The notes under the pieces are model-generated. The model was given only the letters and a program-made list of their open reading frames with translations. It made no database searches and was not told the origin of the DNA. Position numbers and translations under genes: made by a program. A stretch of DNA of 64,000 bases from an uncultured Pseudodesulfovibrio sp. (lineage in GTDB: Bacteria; Desulfobacterota; Desulfovibrionia; Desulfovibrionales; Desulfovibrionaceae). The stretch spans positions 568,001-632,000 of the forward strand of contig NZ_OY782498.1 in assembly GCF_963677845.1 (NCBI RefSeq), written 5' to 3'. Below, in pieces: positions 1 through 8,946 of the stretch; the first letter of the stretch is position 1, and each line of letters begins with the position of its first letter.

Positions 1-301
1 CATAGAGGTCGAAGACCTGACGCATAGTTACGTTCAGGCTGCGGAACCCTTCGCCAACAGGAGTGTTGAGCGGGCCTTTCATGGCGAGGTCGGCCTTGGC
101 GAGCGTGTCCATGGTGGCCTTGGGCAGGTGTTCACCGGTTTCGGCGTAGGCTTTTTCTCCGGCCAGCAGGAGTTGCCAGTCGAGAGCTTTGTCTGTGCCG
201 TAAGCTTTTTCCACGGCAGCGTCGAGGACCGGACGACCGGCTTTCCATACTTCGGGGCCGATGCCGTCCCCTTCGATGTAATATACAGTTTTTGTTGCCA
301 A
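1..301 (-). CDS. icd: Isocitrate dehydrogenase (NADP-type), N-terminal part, runs off the window
   Basis: This is the first 100 codons of an isocitrate dehydrogenase, which decarboxylates isocitrate to 2-oxoglutarate in the cytoplasm. The N-terminus reads VYYIEGDGIGPEVW, the usual nucleotide-enzyme opening of the family. Near residues 80-93 the stretch TPVGEGFRSLNV matches the substrate-binding loop that contains the regulatory Ser of E. coli Icd (RSLNV). The start is a TTG at 301-299, chosen because a perfect AAGGAGG lies 6 bases upstream and there is no ATG there. The gene continues to the left of position 1. Whether it uses NADP or NAD cannot be judged from this fragment; similarity of the visible part favours the NADP family. 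Confidence 0.9.
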   Translation of the reverse strand, partial: MATKTVYYIEGDGIGPEVWKAGRPVLDAAVEKAYGTDKALDWQLLLAGEKAYAETGEHLPKATMDTLAKADLAMKGPLNTPVGEGFRSLNVTMRQVFDLY

Positions 302-461
302 AGGGAGCCTCCTTATTCGAGGGCGTAGCGGGGTGAGCGCGAAATGCGGAAACGGACTATGACGTTTATTCGGTGAGATTGCAAGTCGAGTCCTTAGCCT
401 TCAGATGCTGTTTGTGTGCAAAATTTCCAATAAATCAAATTGTTACAAGTGGGTATAGGAT

Positions 462-1211
462 ATGGTGCAGGCAAGTATGGAAATGGTGAAAGCATTACTT
501 GATGGAAGCAAGAATGTGGTCGCACTGACCGGAGCGGGAGTTTCGGCAGAGAGCGGAGTGCCTACATTCCGAGGCCGTGATGGATTATGGAAGAATCACA
601 GGCCGGAAGATCTGGCAAGGGCTGACGCCTTTTTCCAACATCCTGAACTGGTGTGGGAATTTTATAATTGGCGGCGAGAATTAGTGAGTGAGTGTGTGCC
701 TAATCCGGCACATTTGGCCCTTGCGGAAATGGAACGACAGGTGCCGAATTTTCTTCTGATTACGCAAAATGTCGATGGATTGCATGCAAAAGCCGGAAGC
801 CGAAAGCTTATGGAGATGCATGGGAGTTTGTGGCAGGTCAAATGCACGATGTGCACCCATGTTCATGAAGATAGATCGACGTTGCCGGAATTGCCTGAAT
901 GTCCCGTGTGCGGTCATTTGCTGAGGCCTGGTGTGGTCTGGTTTGGCGAACCGCTCGTGCCGGGAGTGCTGAAGGTCGCCATTGATCAAATCAGTAAGGC
1001 AGATGTTTTTTTGTCTATTGGTACATCAAATCTGGTGCAGCCAGCAGCATCTTTTTATCAGTTGGCCAAGGACCATGGCGCTGTGACAGTGGAGATCAAT
1101 TTGGAGCCGACGCCGAATACCGGGCTGATGGATTTCGCTTTGCATGGAGAGGCGGGCAAAATACTCCCTGAGTTGGTGGTCGGAATGCAGGATCGTGGTT
1201 TGCACGATTAA
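462..1211 (+). CDS. cobB: NAD-dependent protein deacylase, sirtuin class III type
   Basis: Removes acyl groups from protein lysines using NAD, giving nicotinamide and O-acyl-ADP-ribose. Visible motifs: GAGVSAESGVPTFRG (residues 24-38, NAD binding), QNVDGLHAKAG (102-112), catalytic His120 in MHGS, and four zinc cysteines (C128, C131, C147, C150). Residues 67-72 are FYNWRR; the Tyr68 and Arg71 spacing (YxxR) is the pair that in human SIRT5 and E. coli CobB binds the carboxylate of succinyl- or malonyl-lysine, so desuccinylase activity is a reasonable inference. Length (249 aa) is normal. The Shine-Dalgarno before the ATG at 462 is weak (AGGA close by); ATG 477 or 483 are alternatives. It stands alone between icd (divergent) and a convergent GGDEF gene that it overlaps by 4 bases. 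Confidence 0.9.
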   Translation: MVQASMEMVKALLDGSKNVVALTGAGVSAESGVPTFRGRDGLWKNHRPEDLARADAFFQHPELVWEFYNWRRELVSECVPNPAHLALAEMERQVPNFLLITQNVDGLHAKAGSRKLMEMHGSLWQVKCTMCTHVHEDRSTLPELPECPVCGHLLRPGVVWFGEPLVPGVLKVAIDQISKADVFLSIGTSNLVQPAASFYQLAKDHGAVTVEINLEPTPNTGLMDFALHGEAGKILPELVVGMQDRGLHD

Positions 1212-2497
1212 TCATAGAAGATGACCCTGTTGCGGCCTTCATGTTTAGCCTCGTACAGACTTTTGTCCGCTCTTCGGAGTAGTTCTTCCATACTGATTGT
1301 GTGTGAACCCGTTCCGGCAACACCAATGCTGACGGTGTAAAAAATATCACCTTTGTCGGTCCTTACTTTAGATGCGGCGATACGTCTGCGCAATCGTTCT
1401 GCCACAATAATGGCACCACCAAGGTCGGAGTCAGGCAACAGGATGGCAAATTCTTCTCCGCCAAGACGGGTGAATAGGTCCTTGTCTCGGAGGATTCTAC
1501 GACAGTCATGGGCAAAGGTTTGCAATACGGCATCGCCTGCATCATGACCATATGTGTCGTTGACCTTTTTGAAATGATCAAGGTCAATCATGAGCAGGGC
1601 ATTTCCTGCCATTTTTCTGTTTTCATTTTCCATGATGTCTTCGCCCAGCCGAAAAAATTCACTTCTGGAAAGTGCACCGGTCAGATCATCTGTTGTTGCC
1701 AATTGAATCAGGCGTGCTTCTTCGGCTTTTTGTTTTGAGATATCATCAATGACCCAGAGAACTCCTTTGTTGAGGTCTATGGGATTTTCTGTGTCCACAG
1801 CTTGTCCTGAAAGCGAGCACCATATAGCTGTATTGTCCTTTCTGCGTAGGCGATATTCAATATGAATTTGTGCCCCCTCGGCCAATGAGGAAAAGTGTAT
1901 GTCTCCAAATTCATGATAATTTTTTTCAGAAAGATGAAGTTCACGGACATCGAGTCCGCGCATGTCATCGGGTGAATCATAGCCGAACATTTCAGCCATG
2001 GTTTGATTGACCCGTCGTACATATCGCCCTCCCTTGAGGAACATAAGGCCGACTTTGGTGTTTGCGAAAATGATTTCCATTTCGTGTAAGGCTATCTGGA
2101 GATCTGCGTGGGTTGTTTTTCGAAAGGTGATGTCATGAAGGCTTGCCACACGATACCGTTTGTTTTTGAAAAAGACTGTTCTGCCACGGCCTTCAGCCGG
2201 AAAAGTCGTACCATCTTTTCGCTTGCCATAGACCATGTATGGTTCAGTGACGTTGTTGTGTACGTTTTTGGCTACAATAGCGTGATATTTTTTATCCAGA
2301 CAGTCCAGAAGGTGTATTCCCAGCACCTCTTCCGGGGAGTACCCGAGAACTGTGGCAACTTCTTTATTTCCCGCAACGCAGCGCAGGGAATCGTCAAAAA
2401 CGCCGATGGCTTCAAATGCATTGTCCGCTAGCATTCGTTGTAATTCGAGCTGTTCTTCGAGTTCTTCTATACGCGCCAGGGCTTTTTGCAAATCCAT
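1208..2497 (-). CDS. PAS-PAS-GGDEF diguanylate cyclase
   Basis: Predicted cytoplasmic diguanylate cyclase that makes c-di-GMP. A short N-terminal coiled-coil stretch (residues 1-25, repeated Glu/Leu) leads into PAS 1 (about 20-130), PAS 2 (about 140-260) and a GGDEF domain (about 265-429). The active-site loop is GGEEF at residues 346-350, so the cyclase should be active. RDKD at 337-340 sits exactly five residues before it, the position of the RxxD product-inhibition I-site. No transmembrane segments are visible, so the signal is probably cytosolic and sensed by the PAS domains; no cofactor can be assigned. AAAGGA lies just upstream of the ATG. The 3' end overlaps the sirtuin gene by 4 bases in convergent orientation. 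Confidence 0.9.
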   Translation of the reverse strand: MDLQKALARIEELEEQLELQRMLADNAFEAIGVFDDSLRCVAGNKEVATVLGYSPEEVLGIHLLDCLDKKYHAIVAKNVHNNVTEPYMVYGKRKDGTTFPAEGRGRTVFFKNKRYRVASLHDITFRKTTHADLQIALHEMEIIFANTKVGLMFLKGGRYVRRVNQTMAEMFGYDSPDDMRGLDVRELHLSEKNYHEFGDIHFSSLAEGAQIHIEYRLRRKDNTAIWCSLSGQAVDTENPIDLNKGVLWVIDDISKQKAEEARLIQLATTDDLTGALSRSEFFRLGEDIMENENRKMAGNALLMIDLDHFKKVNDTYGHDAGDAVLQTFAHDCRRILRDKDLFTRLGGEEFAILLPDSDLGGAIIVAERLRRRIAASKVRTDKGDIFYTVSIGVAGTGSHTISMEELLRRADKSLYEAKHEGRNRVIFYD

Positions 2498-3043
2498 TGT
2501 TGTCCTTTTGCTGTGCGGTCCATGGGAAAGATTTATGGCTTATCTTATTAGGGGGAACCAGGTGCGTCAACCCGGGTAGGTTTTTGTACAGGTATCTTGT
2601 GAATTTTTGCGGTGTGGGGATCAATGTCCGTATTTGAAACAGGAAAGCCGAAGATTTATAGGTACGTGAAAATTTCGTGTAGAGCTGAATCTTTTTAAAA
2701 ATTCACTTGGTTTGACCCCGGATAATCCCTGTATTGGTGGGCTTTCCTTGACTTCTTCCTCTCAATCATCGTAGCTATTTTGTATGAATACACCCATCTC
2801 ATATACATACTTTTGTGAACGCGGGTGGCGTAACGTCAAGCGGCCTGATTCTTAGGCGCGTGCTGAAGCCTTTCCGTCATCCCGCAGGGGTGGCGGCTTG
2901 CTTGTGCACGCAGTTTGAGAATCGGATGAAGCCGCTGGATATGACGCCAGTGGTTTTTTTTATGAATCGATTGTCATCGAAATGATGCCGGAAAGCCCGC
3001 GCATCCTCGATACAGCTCTCAAAACTGTTCGGAGGAACTTTAA
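2498..3043 (+). other. Intergenic region, 546 bp, no gene seen
   Basis: No coding region is convincing here on either strand. A possible sigma70 promoter reading towards trpB2 is TTGACT at 2748-2753 with TAGCTA at 2772-2777 (18 bp spacer), which is weak. The stretch 2820-3030 is GC-rich and may form structure in the trpB2 leader, but I recognise no known riboswitch, T-box or Trp-rich leader peptide in it. Confidence 0.4.
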
Positions 3044-4387
3044 ATGTTGAAAAAGATCTTTTTACCTCAGGATCAGATGCCGACTCAATGGTATAACCCC
3101 ATGCCGGATCTGCCCACCCCCATGGCTCCACCGCTTAATCCGGAAACCATGGAACCCCTCACACCCGATATGTTGGCTCCGATTTTTCCAGATTCGCTTA
3201 TTGCTCAGGAGATGAGCACAGATCGTTTTATCGACATTCCAGAAGAAGTTTTGGACGTGTACAAGTTATGGCGTCCCTCGCCGTTGGTAAGGGCTGACAG
3301 GCTCGAAAAGGCCATCGGTGCCAAGTGTAAAATTTACTACAAAGATGAGTCCGGTTCACCGGCAGGTTCTCATAAGCCCAACACCGCTGTTCCCCAAGCA
3401 TATTACAATAAGTTGGAGGGTGTTGAACGCCTTGCCACCGAAACCGGCGCAGGACAATGGGGTACGGCCCTGTCTTTTGCTTGCTCGCAGTACGACATGG
3501 AATGCGTGGTTTATATGGTCAAGGTGAGCTACGAAATGAAGCCGTACCGTAAAATGCTCATCAATACCTATGGCGGTACGATCTTTGCGTCACCTTCGGA
3601 AGAGACCCGTACAGGTCGCGAGATGCTGGCAAAGGACCCGGATTGTAAGGGCAGTCTCGGTCTGGCTATTTCCGAGGCCGTTGAAGATGCGGCCACTCAC
3701 GACAATACCAAGTACGCGCTTGGTTCCGTGCTTAACCACGTTCTCATTCATCAGACGATCACCGGTCTGGAGGTCAAAAAGCAGCTTGAAATGATCGACG
3801 AAAAGGTAACGCATCTCGTTGGTTGTGTGGGTGGTGGGTCCAATTTCGGTGGATTGGTGCTTCCGTTCCTGCCCGAAAAGTTGGCTGGTGATCCGGTCAA
3901 GTTCATTCCGGTAGAACCCAAGGCGTGTCCGACTCTGACTCGTGGCGAATATCGCTATGATTTCGGCGATATGGCGCGACTGACTCCACTTGTTAAAATG
4001 CATACGCTTGGGCACGACTTCATGCCTGCCCCCATTCATGCTGGCGGCCTGCGGTATCATGGCGACGCTCCCATTGTTTGTAATATCGTGGAAGAAGGGT
4101 TGACTGAACCTGTCGCTTATTTCCAGACCGAATGTTTTGAAGCGGCTAAGCTCTTTTTGGAGACTGAAGGTTTCTTGCCCGCCCCAGAGACTTCTCACGC
4201 GATCAAGGGAGCCATCGAAGTAGCCAAGACAGCCGGTCCTGATGATGTCGTGGTCTTTTTGTATTCCGGTCACGGCATGCTGGATCTGGCATCATATGAT
4301 GCCTTTAATCAGGGATTGCTCACCAATTTCGAATTGCCACAGCGGGATATCGAAGAAGCACTCAAGGCATGTCCGAAAATTGATTAG
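3044..4387 (+). CDS. trpB2: Tryptophan synthase beta-like PLP enzyme, TrpB2 type
   Basis: Fold-type II PLP enzyme of the TrpB2 subfamily (447 aa; TrpB1 is about 400 aa). It should condense indole with serine to tryptophan, working without TrpA or with free indole. The PLP lysine is in AGSHKPNTA (about residue 110), the family's GSHK motif, and the phosphate cradle is GGGSNFGG (about 264-271). The N-terminal 45 residues are Pro-rich ([17 protein letters not shown]), as is typical of TrpB2. The C-terminal LYSGHG motif is intact. GGAGG lies 8 bases before the ATG. No other trp genes are adjacent; it is a single-gene unit closed by a strong terminator. Indole salvage is a reasonable inferred role. 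Confidence 0.9.
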   Translation: MLKKIFLPQDQMPTQWYNPMPDLPTPMAPPLNPETMEPLTPDMLAPIFPDSLIAQEMSTDRFIDIPEEVLDVYKLWRPSPLVRADRLEKAIGAKCKIYYKDESGSPAGSHKPNTAVPQAYYNKLEGVERLATETGAGQWGTALSFACSQYDMECVVYMVKVSYEMKPYRKMLINTYGGTIFASPSEETRTGREMLAKDPDCKGSLGLAISEAVEDAATHDNTKYALGSVLNHVLIHQTITGLEVKKQLEMIDEKVTHLVGCVGGGSNFGGLVLPFLPEKLAGDPVKFIPVEPKACPTLTRGEYRYDFGDMARLTPLVKMHTLGHDFMPAPIHAGGLRYHGDAPIVCNIVEEGLTEPVAYFQTECFEAAKLFLETEGFLPAPETSHAIKGAIEVAKTAGPDDVVVFLYSGHGMLDLASYDAFNQGLLTNFELPQRDIEEALKACPKID

Positions 4388-4406
4388 TTTATACTTTGAG
4401 GATACC

Positions 4407-4438
4407 AGCCCCGGAACAGTGATGTGCCGGGGCTTTTT
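4407..4438 (+). terminator. Rho-independent terminator after trpB2
   Basis: AGCCCCGG pairs with CCGGGGCT around a 12-base loop and is followed by TTTTT, 19 bases after the trpB2 stop codon. Confidence 0.85.
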
Positions 4439-4508
4439 GCATTGTATCTTGCCACGAAAGCGGTCACCTGATAGTTCTTTTTGAGCATTGAATATCAAGG
4501 AGAAAATC

Positions 4509-4976
4509 ATGGTCATGAATTGGAAAAGGTATTGTTGTTTCGTTTTTCTGTTGCTCATACTGCTCGTCGCGTTCGGGTGCAGTTCCCATGAAGAGGCTCC
4601 GGCCATGGAGCAGAAGTCCTTGGAAAGCGAACTGGTCAACAAGGTCTGGAATTTGAAGAATTTGTTTGCCAGAGATGTGCAAACAGATGAACCTTTGACC
4701 CTGAAATTCAATGCTGATGGCACAGTCGAAGGATTTGGTGGCTGTAATTTGTTCAATGGCAAATACACCCTGACTGGCGATAGCCTGTCCTTTGGTCTCA
4801 TGGCGTCCACACGTAAGGCGTGCGGAGCGGCTTTGGGGGAGCAGGAATATACGTATCTGACGTTTTTGGCTACGATCACCAAGGTCTCGGTTGAAGACGA
4901 TGAATTGAAGTTATTCAGTGCTGATCAGACTGAGCCTATGGTTTTCACCACAGGGACCGGTGGGCTGTTCTGGTAA
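4509..4976 (+). CDS. META-domain (HslJ-like) lipoprotein 1
   Basis: Small lipoprotein of 155 aa. The N-terminus has a hydrophobic signal ending in the lipobox LVAFGC, so the mature protein is anchored through Cys. The rest is one META/HslJ domain, seen in the pattern VWNLKNL...LKFNADGTVEGFGGCNLFNGKYTLTGDSL followed by a region beginning MASTRKAC; the paired Cys of GGCN and KAC is typical. Function of the family is poorly known (heat-shock or novobiocin resistance in E. coli HslJ). The ATG at 4509 is chosen because AAGGAG lies 6 bases upstream; a TTG at 4488 is in frame but lacks such a site. It is followed after 18 bases by a paralogue and then a barrel protein, likely one operon. Confidence 0.8.
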   Translation: MVMNWKRYCCFVFLLLILLVAFGCSSHEEAPAMEQKSLESELVNKVWNLKNLFARDVQTDEPLTLKFNADGTVEGFGGCNLFNGKYTLTGDSLSFGLMASTRKACGAALGEQEYTYLTFLATITKVSVEDDELKLFSADQTEPMVFTTGTGGLFW

Positions 4977-4994
4977 ACCGACAAGGAGTGTGCC

Positions 4995-5423
4995 GTGTAC
5001 AGAATAAGAGTGAAATTTGTTCTGGCTTTGATTGTTGTTGGTATTTTGACCATGGGATGCGCCAAGCAGGAAGGCGGCGAAGATCTTTTGGTTCAATTGA
5101 CCGACAAGGTATGGGTTGCGGAGTATATACTCGGTAAGCCTGTTATCGACATGACACATTCTTCTATTGAGTTCGGGGAGGATGGCACGGTGAGCGGCTT
5201 GGGTGGGTGTAATTCCTACCACGGTTCATATACCCTTGAGGGCAATGTGGTCTCTTTTGGTCCTATGGCAGCAACCATGCGAGCCTGCGTGGAAGCCATC
5301 AGTGATCAGGAAATGCGTTTTTTTCAATCGTTGGCGCAACCGCAGACAGTGAAGTTTAAGAATGGCTTATTGTTGTTGATTGCGCAGGACGGCAAAATTT
5401 CCAAATTCGCTGTACAGGATTGA
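4995..5423 (+). CDS. META-domain (HslJ-like) lipoprotein 2
   Basis: A 142-aa paralogue of the preceding gene. It starts with GTG at 4995 with AAGGAG 6 bases upstream. The signal sequence ends with lipobox ILTMGC, and the META core reads VWVAEYILG...IEFGEDGTVSGLGGCNSYHGSYTLEG, then MAATMRACVEA, so the Cys pair is conserved here too. Together with gene 1 this is a tandem duplication that has diverged clearly. The stop codon TGA overlaps the ATG of the following barrel gene (TGATG), which points to coupled translation and a shared envelope role. Exact function unknown. Confidence 0.8.
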   Translation: MYRIRVKFVLALIVVGILTMGCAKQEGGEDLLVQLTDKVWVAEYILGKPVIDMTHSSIEFGEDGTVSGLGGCNSYHGSYTLEGNVVSFGPMAATMRACVEAISDQEMRFFQSLAQPQTVKFKNGLLLLIAQDGKISKFAVQD

Positions 5424-6682
5424 TGACTCAACGTTTAGTTATAGCTTTTGTCCTGTGTATGGTGATGGTCATGCCGGGCATGCAGCCATCGGCTACGGCC
5501 TTCAAGATGGTGCAGGATACCTCAGACCCCCACGAAGGACCGCGGCTTCTTGTTGTTCCGTTTGGATTCAAGACCGAAGCGTCTGGTGCGGGGTTGGGCA
5601 TTGGCGCAACGTATAGTGGCTGGCCGCAGAAACAGGCTATTGTAGGCGGTGCCGCGTGGAAAACATTTGATAAGACCGATGCCATTTATCTCAACCTGAC
5701 GGATTTTCAACTCCCCTTTGCCAAACGTCTTTTTGTCATGGTTCACGGATTCGATTCTTCCTATGACAACATGGTGTCCTATGCTTCCGGCTCTGGCGGA
5801 TCGGGAAACAGTTCCGGTGAAAAGGATTTTTACAAGGGACACGGCTGGGACCAATGGGTTGAGGGAGAGTTGACCTATGTTTTGCCTTGGGGGCCGTTTG
5901 GTGATGATCTTATTCATACCTATACCACGAACCGTGGCCTTCTGACCGAAGGCAGCGTGTACAAAGGGACCTATGATCCCTCAGAAAGCGGGCGCAGTTA
6001 TTTCAAGATCAAGCCTTATTATCGGCATCGTTGGTATCGGGAGTCGACTCCGAGTAACGGGAGTGTCGAGACCGGTGGCGTTCGGTTTACTCTTGAATAC
6101 GACAATACCGATTTCACTTATGACCCGTCTGAAGGCAGCAAAACCATGGTGCGGCTGTATCAGGGGGTAGACACGGGCAAGAGTGACGCGTGGACTGGTG
6201 TTGAGTTTGACTTCAGTAAATACTGGGAATTGGGCGAATCGTCATGGTTCACTAAACAGGTGTTGGCGTTTAATTTTTGGACTGTAGACACCCCCAGTTG
6301 GAATGAACGCGATAATGGTTCCGTTACAGGGGCTTCACCGTATTTCATGGGGGCGGCTCTCGGTGGGTACACCCGTCAGCGCGGTTATCCGTTTTATCGT
6401 TTTCACGATAAGGCGGCCATTAACTACGCCGTTGAATACCGTGTCATGCCCAAGTGGAATCCGCTCGGAACTTTCAATTGGTTTAAGTGGTGGGAAGTGG
6501 TTCCTTTTGCCGAAGTCGGTAGAGTGGCCCCTTATTGGAGCCCTCTCGAATTGCATGGCGATATGAAAGTGTCCGCCGGTGTAGGACTGCGCGTCATGAT
6601 TCTTAATTCCGTTCTGCGTCTGGATGTGGCCGGAAGCAGCGAAGGCGCCAACGTCTGGGCCATGATCAATCAGACATTTTAG
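5423..6682 (+). CDS. POTRA-less Omp85-superfamily outer-membrane barrel protein
   Basis: Predicted outer-membrane beta-barrel of 419 aa. Residues 1-26 are a signal peptide ending near SATA. The mature protein begins almost at once with barrel-like strands (LLVVPFGFKTEASGAGLGIG), so there is no room for POTRA domains. Near residue 315 the stretch RQRGYPFYRFHDKAAINY followed by VEYR resembles the RGY/RGF motif of loop 6 of Omp85 proteins, and the last strand ends in Phe (MINQTF), as expected for BAM recognition. Translation is coupled to the META lipoprotein upstream (TGATG). It overlaps the convergent nagZ-like gene by 4 bases. Assignment to Omp85 rests on motif and ending by eye; another porin family is possible. 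Confidence 0.7.
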   Translation: MTQRLVIAFVLCMVMVMPGMQPSATAFKMVQDTSDPHEGPRLLVVPFGFKTEASGAGLGIGATYSGWPQKQAIVGGAAWKTFDKTDAIYLNLTDFQLPFAKRLFVMVHGFDSSYDNMVSYASGSGGSGNSSGEKDFYKGHGWDQWVEGELTYVLPWGPFGDDLIHTYTTNRGLLTEGSVYKGTYDPSESGRSYFKIKPYYRHRWYRESTPSNGSVETGGVRFTLEYDNTDFTYDPSEGSKTMVRLYQGVDTGKSDAWTGVEFDFSKYWELGESSWFTKQVLAFNFWTVDTPSWNERDNGSVTGASPYFMGAALGGYTRQRGYPFYRFHDKAAINYAVEYRVMPKWNPLGTFNWFKWWEVVPFAEVGRVAPYWSPLELHGDMKVSAGVGLRVMILNSVLRLDVAGSSEGANVWAMINQTF

Positions 6683-7776
6683 TTCAACGTTTTTTTTAAT
6701 CGCATTATCCGTTTATAAGACTGTTCGATTCGTTGTTGCGAAATCGAGCCCTTGTTGACCATCTGTTTAATGGCGGCATGGGCTTTTTTTACGATGTCAG
6801 GGTCGTAACGTAGGTTATTGCCGAAGAGTAAGATATCGGCTCCGGCTTCAATGGCCAGACGGATGGCTTCTTCCTGTCCGAATTGTTCGGTGATGGCCTT
6901 CATGTTCATGTCGTCTGTGATGACCACTCCGTCGTACCCGAGGTCCGTGCGCAGGATGCCGGTGATGATTTTGTGCGACAGGGTGGCAGGGTACTTCGGG
7001 TCAAGGTTTGCGTTGAAGATGTGTGCGGTCATGATCATCGTGGGGACGCCTTTGGCGATCAGTTTCCGATAAGGAATTAGCTCGGCTTTGGTCCATGTGT
7101 TGGTGACGTCTGTCACGCCCATGTGACTATCCGTACCAGCCGACCCGTGGCCGGGGAAATGTTTGAGACAGGAAAGGATGCCGCTCCGTTTCAGTTCTCC
7201 TGCAAAGAGTTCGGCGCAGCGTGTCACTTTTTGTGGATCAGCAGAAAAGCTTCGTTCCATCGTGCCGATGGCAGGGGAATTCGGGTTGATGTTGACATCT
7301 ACCACGGGAGCAAAGTCGAGGTTGAATCCGTTGGCAGACAAAGTTGAGCCGACCATGTACCCCGAGGTGCGTACTTTGAATTCACCGGATGCACAGATGT
7401 TTTGCGCTGAAGGGGTCGTATGAAATCCATATTCCCTTTTGAGGCGTTGAACTTTTCCGCCTTCCTGATCCACGGAAACAAAGAGCGGGATGGAGGCGAA
7501 AGATTGGAGTTGTCGATTGAGTTTTGTAACCTGATCTGGAGTTTTAACGTTCCGTTCAGGCTTGTCGAGTTCCACATCATAATCAAAGAGCACCACTCCG
7601 CCGAGATGTCGGTCGTGGATATCCTGAACAATGGGACTCTCCTTATCTACAGAATATCCACGGAAACCGGCCATGAGCATTTGACCAATCATTGTGTCGA
7701 GGTCCGCGCATTGGGCGACAGTGGGGAGCAGGGTGAAAATCAGGGACAGGAAAGCAAGGGACAGGCGTCGTAACAT
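6679..7776 (-). CDS. nagZ: Beta-N-acetylhexosaminidase, GH3 (NagZ-like), secreted
   Basis: Glycoside hydrolase family 3 enzyme of 365 aa, expected to remove beta-N-acetylglucosamine from muropeptides or other amino-sugar glycans. The NagZ signature KHFPGHGSAGTDSH is complete (it carries the Asp-His catalytic dyad), and the nucleophile Asp is in GVVITDDMNMKAI. The chosen start (7776) has CGGAGA 5 bases upstream and gives a clear signal peptide (LRRLSLAFLSLIFTLLPTVA). Classical Gram-negative NagZ is cytoplasmic, so an exported form is worth noting; periplasmic action is inferred. A longer frame upstream (to 7881) has no ribosome site. It diverges from the rhomboid gene, with about 100 bases between the starts. 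Confidence 0.85.
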   Translation of the reverse strand: MLRRLSLAFLSLIFTLLPTVAQCADLDTMIGQMLMAGFRGYSVDKESPIVQDIHDRHLGGVVLFDYDVELDKPERNVKTPDQVTKLNRQLQSFASIPLFVSVDQEGGKVQRLKREYGFHTTPSAQNICASGEFKVRTSGYMVGSTLSANGFNLDFAPVVDVNINPNSPAIGTMERSFSADPQKVTRCAELFAGELKRSGILSCLKHFPGHGSAGTDSHMGVTDVTNTWTKAELIPYRKLIAKGVPTMIMTAHIFNANLDPKYPATLSHKIITGILRTDLGYDGVVITDDMNMKAITEQFGQEEAIRLAIEAGADILLFGNNLRYDPDIVKKAHAAIKQMVNKGSISQQRIEQSYKRIMRLKKTLN

Positions 7777-7875
7777 GGAATCTCCGGTGTGTTTTGGCGA
7801 CCATAGATTGCGCACGCCATCCGCGCAAGCGGGAAACCGGTTTGCGCGAGGCGATTTTTCCCCTACACTGAAGTC

Positions 7876-8889
7876 ATGCACTCCTCTCCCGCCAATTCAG
7901 GTTTCCTTGGCCGTGCATTTCGGCCCGTTTGGATTGATCTCGTTCCATTCATTCGTGGTGAAGATGTGACTTGGTTATCCCATAACGAAGCAAAACTCTG
8001 GACATTGATTCTTGCGTCTCGGCATGTGCCGTATAGGCTTCGTCGACTGTCTGCATCGCGAGGCGAAGGATATACTGTACAGGTACAGGAGTGGTTCGTG
8101 GACAGGGCAAAGGGTGAGATCCTGCTCTATTTTGAAGAGAACAAGCCGGATTGGCAGAATGTCACCTTTGTAGACTTGCGACCTGTCAGTGGCTTGGAGC
8201 CGACCATGTATGCGTTGGCTCTGCTTGTACTTTTTTACTGGGTATATAACAGAACATTTCCGAGTCTGGGTTTGTATTCCGCCCTGTGGACAAAGCTTGG
8301 CAGTGCGGATGCCGGGGCCATTCTCTCAGGGGAGTGGTGGCGACTGGCGACTGCGTTGACTTTGCACGGCAGTGGTCCGCATGTGGCGGGTAATGCTATT
8401 ATCGGCGGAGTGTTTATCTGGTTGGCCTCCCGCAGACTTGGGGCTGGGTTGACTTGGCTTTTGACTTTTGGTGCGGGGATTCTGGGAAATTTGGTTAATT
8501 CCATGGTGCTCGGCATTCACCACAATGCCATAGGGTTTTCTACGGCCACCTTTGGTGCTGCGGGACTGCTTGCGGCGATTTCTTCATTTTATATGGGAGG
8601 CAACCGGTATATTTCAGACAAAGGGCGTGTTCAGCGAATGTTTGACTTTATTCGGTCAGCACTTATTCCATTTGGCGCGGGGCTTGGGTTGCTTGCCATG
8701 CTTGGGTCTGGTGAAGAAACGGATCTAGGAGCGCATTTGTTCGGTTTTTTATCTGGTCTAGGCCTAGGCTTGTGTGCAGGGTTCGTGACGACTCGGATTG
8801 GTCTGCCGAGCCAGAGAACCGACGGGGTGTTGTATATAATGGCTCTTGCCGTACCGGTGTTTGCGTGGATGTGGGCATGGGTGACATGA
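7876..8889 (+). CDS. Rhomboid-family intramembrane serine protease
   Basis: Membrane protease of 337 aa that would cut transmembrane substrates inside the bilayer. Residues 1-110 form a soluble N-terminal domain, then six or so hydrophobic segments follow. Family landmarks are HVAGN (HxxxN in TM2), the catalytic Ser in GFSTATFG (TM4), and the catalytic His in GAHLFGFLSG (TM6). The usual GxSG motif is GFST here, so the second glycine is replaced; Ser and His are both present, so activity is likely but not certain. The start ATG at 7876 lacks a strong ribosome site. It ends 57 bases before znuC on the same strand and could be co-transcribed with it. Confidence 0.82.
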   Translation: MHSSPANSGFLGRAFRPVWIDLVPFIRGEDVTWLSHNEAKLWTLILASRHVPYRLRRLSASRGEGYTVQVQEWFVDRAKGEILLYFEENKPDWQNVTFVDLRPVSGLEPTMYALALLVLFYWVYNRTFPSLGLYSALWTKLGSADAGAILSGEWWRLATALTLHGSGPHVAGNAIIGGVFIWLASRRLGAGLTWLLTFGAGILGNLVNSMVLGIHHNAIGFSTATFGAAGLLAAISSFYMGGNRYISDKGRVQRMFDFIRSALIPFGAGLGLLAMLGSGEETDLGAHLFGFLSGLGLGLCAGFVTTRIGLPSQRTDGVLYIMALAVPVFAWMWAWVT

Positions 8890-8946
8890 GTTCTTGGGTT
8901 GTGCTAGAGTTCTCTCCGTCGAAAGTATATAATTCAGGAGTCATAA

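Noticed and set aside
2820..3030. Possible riboswitch or leader peptide before trpB2
   Set aside because: No Trp-rich leader, T-box or known aptamer could be traced.
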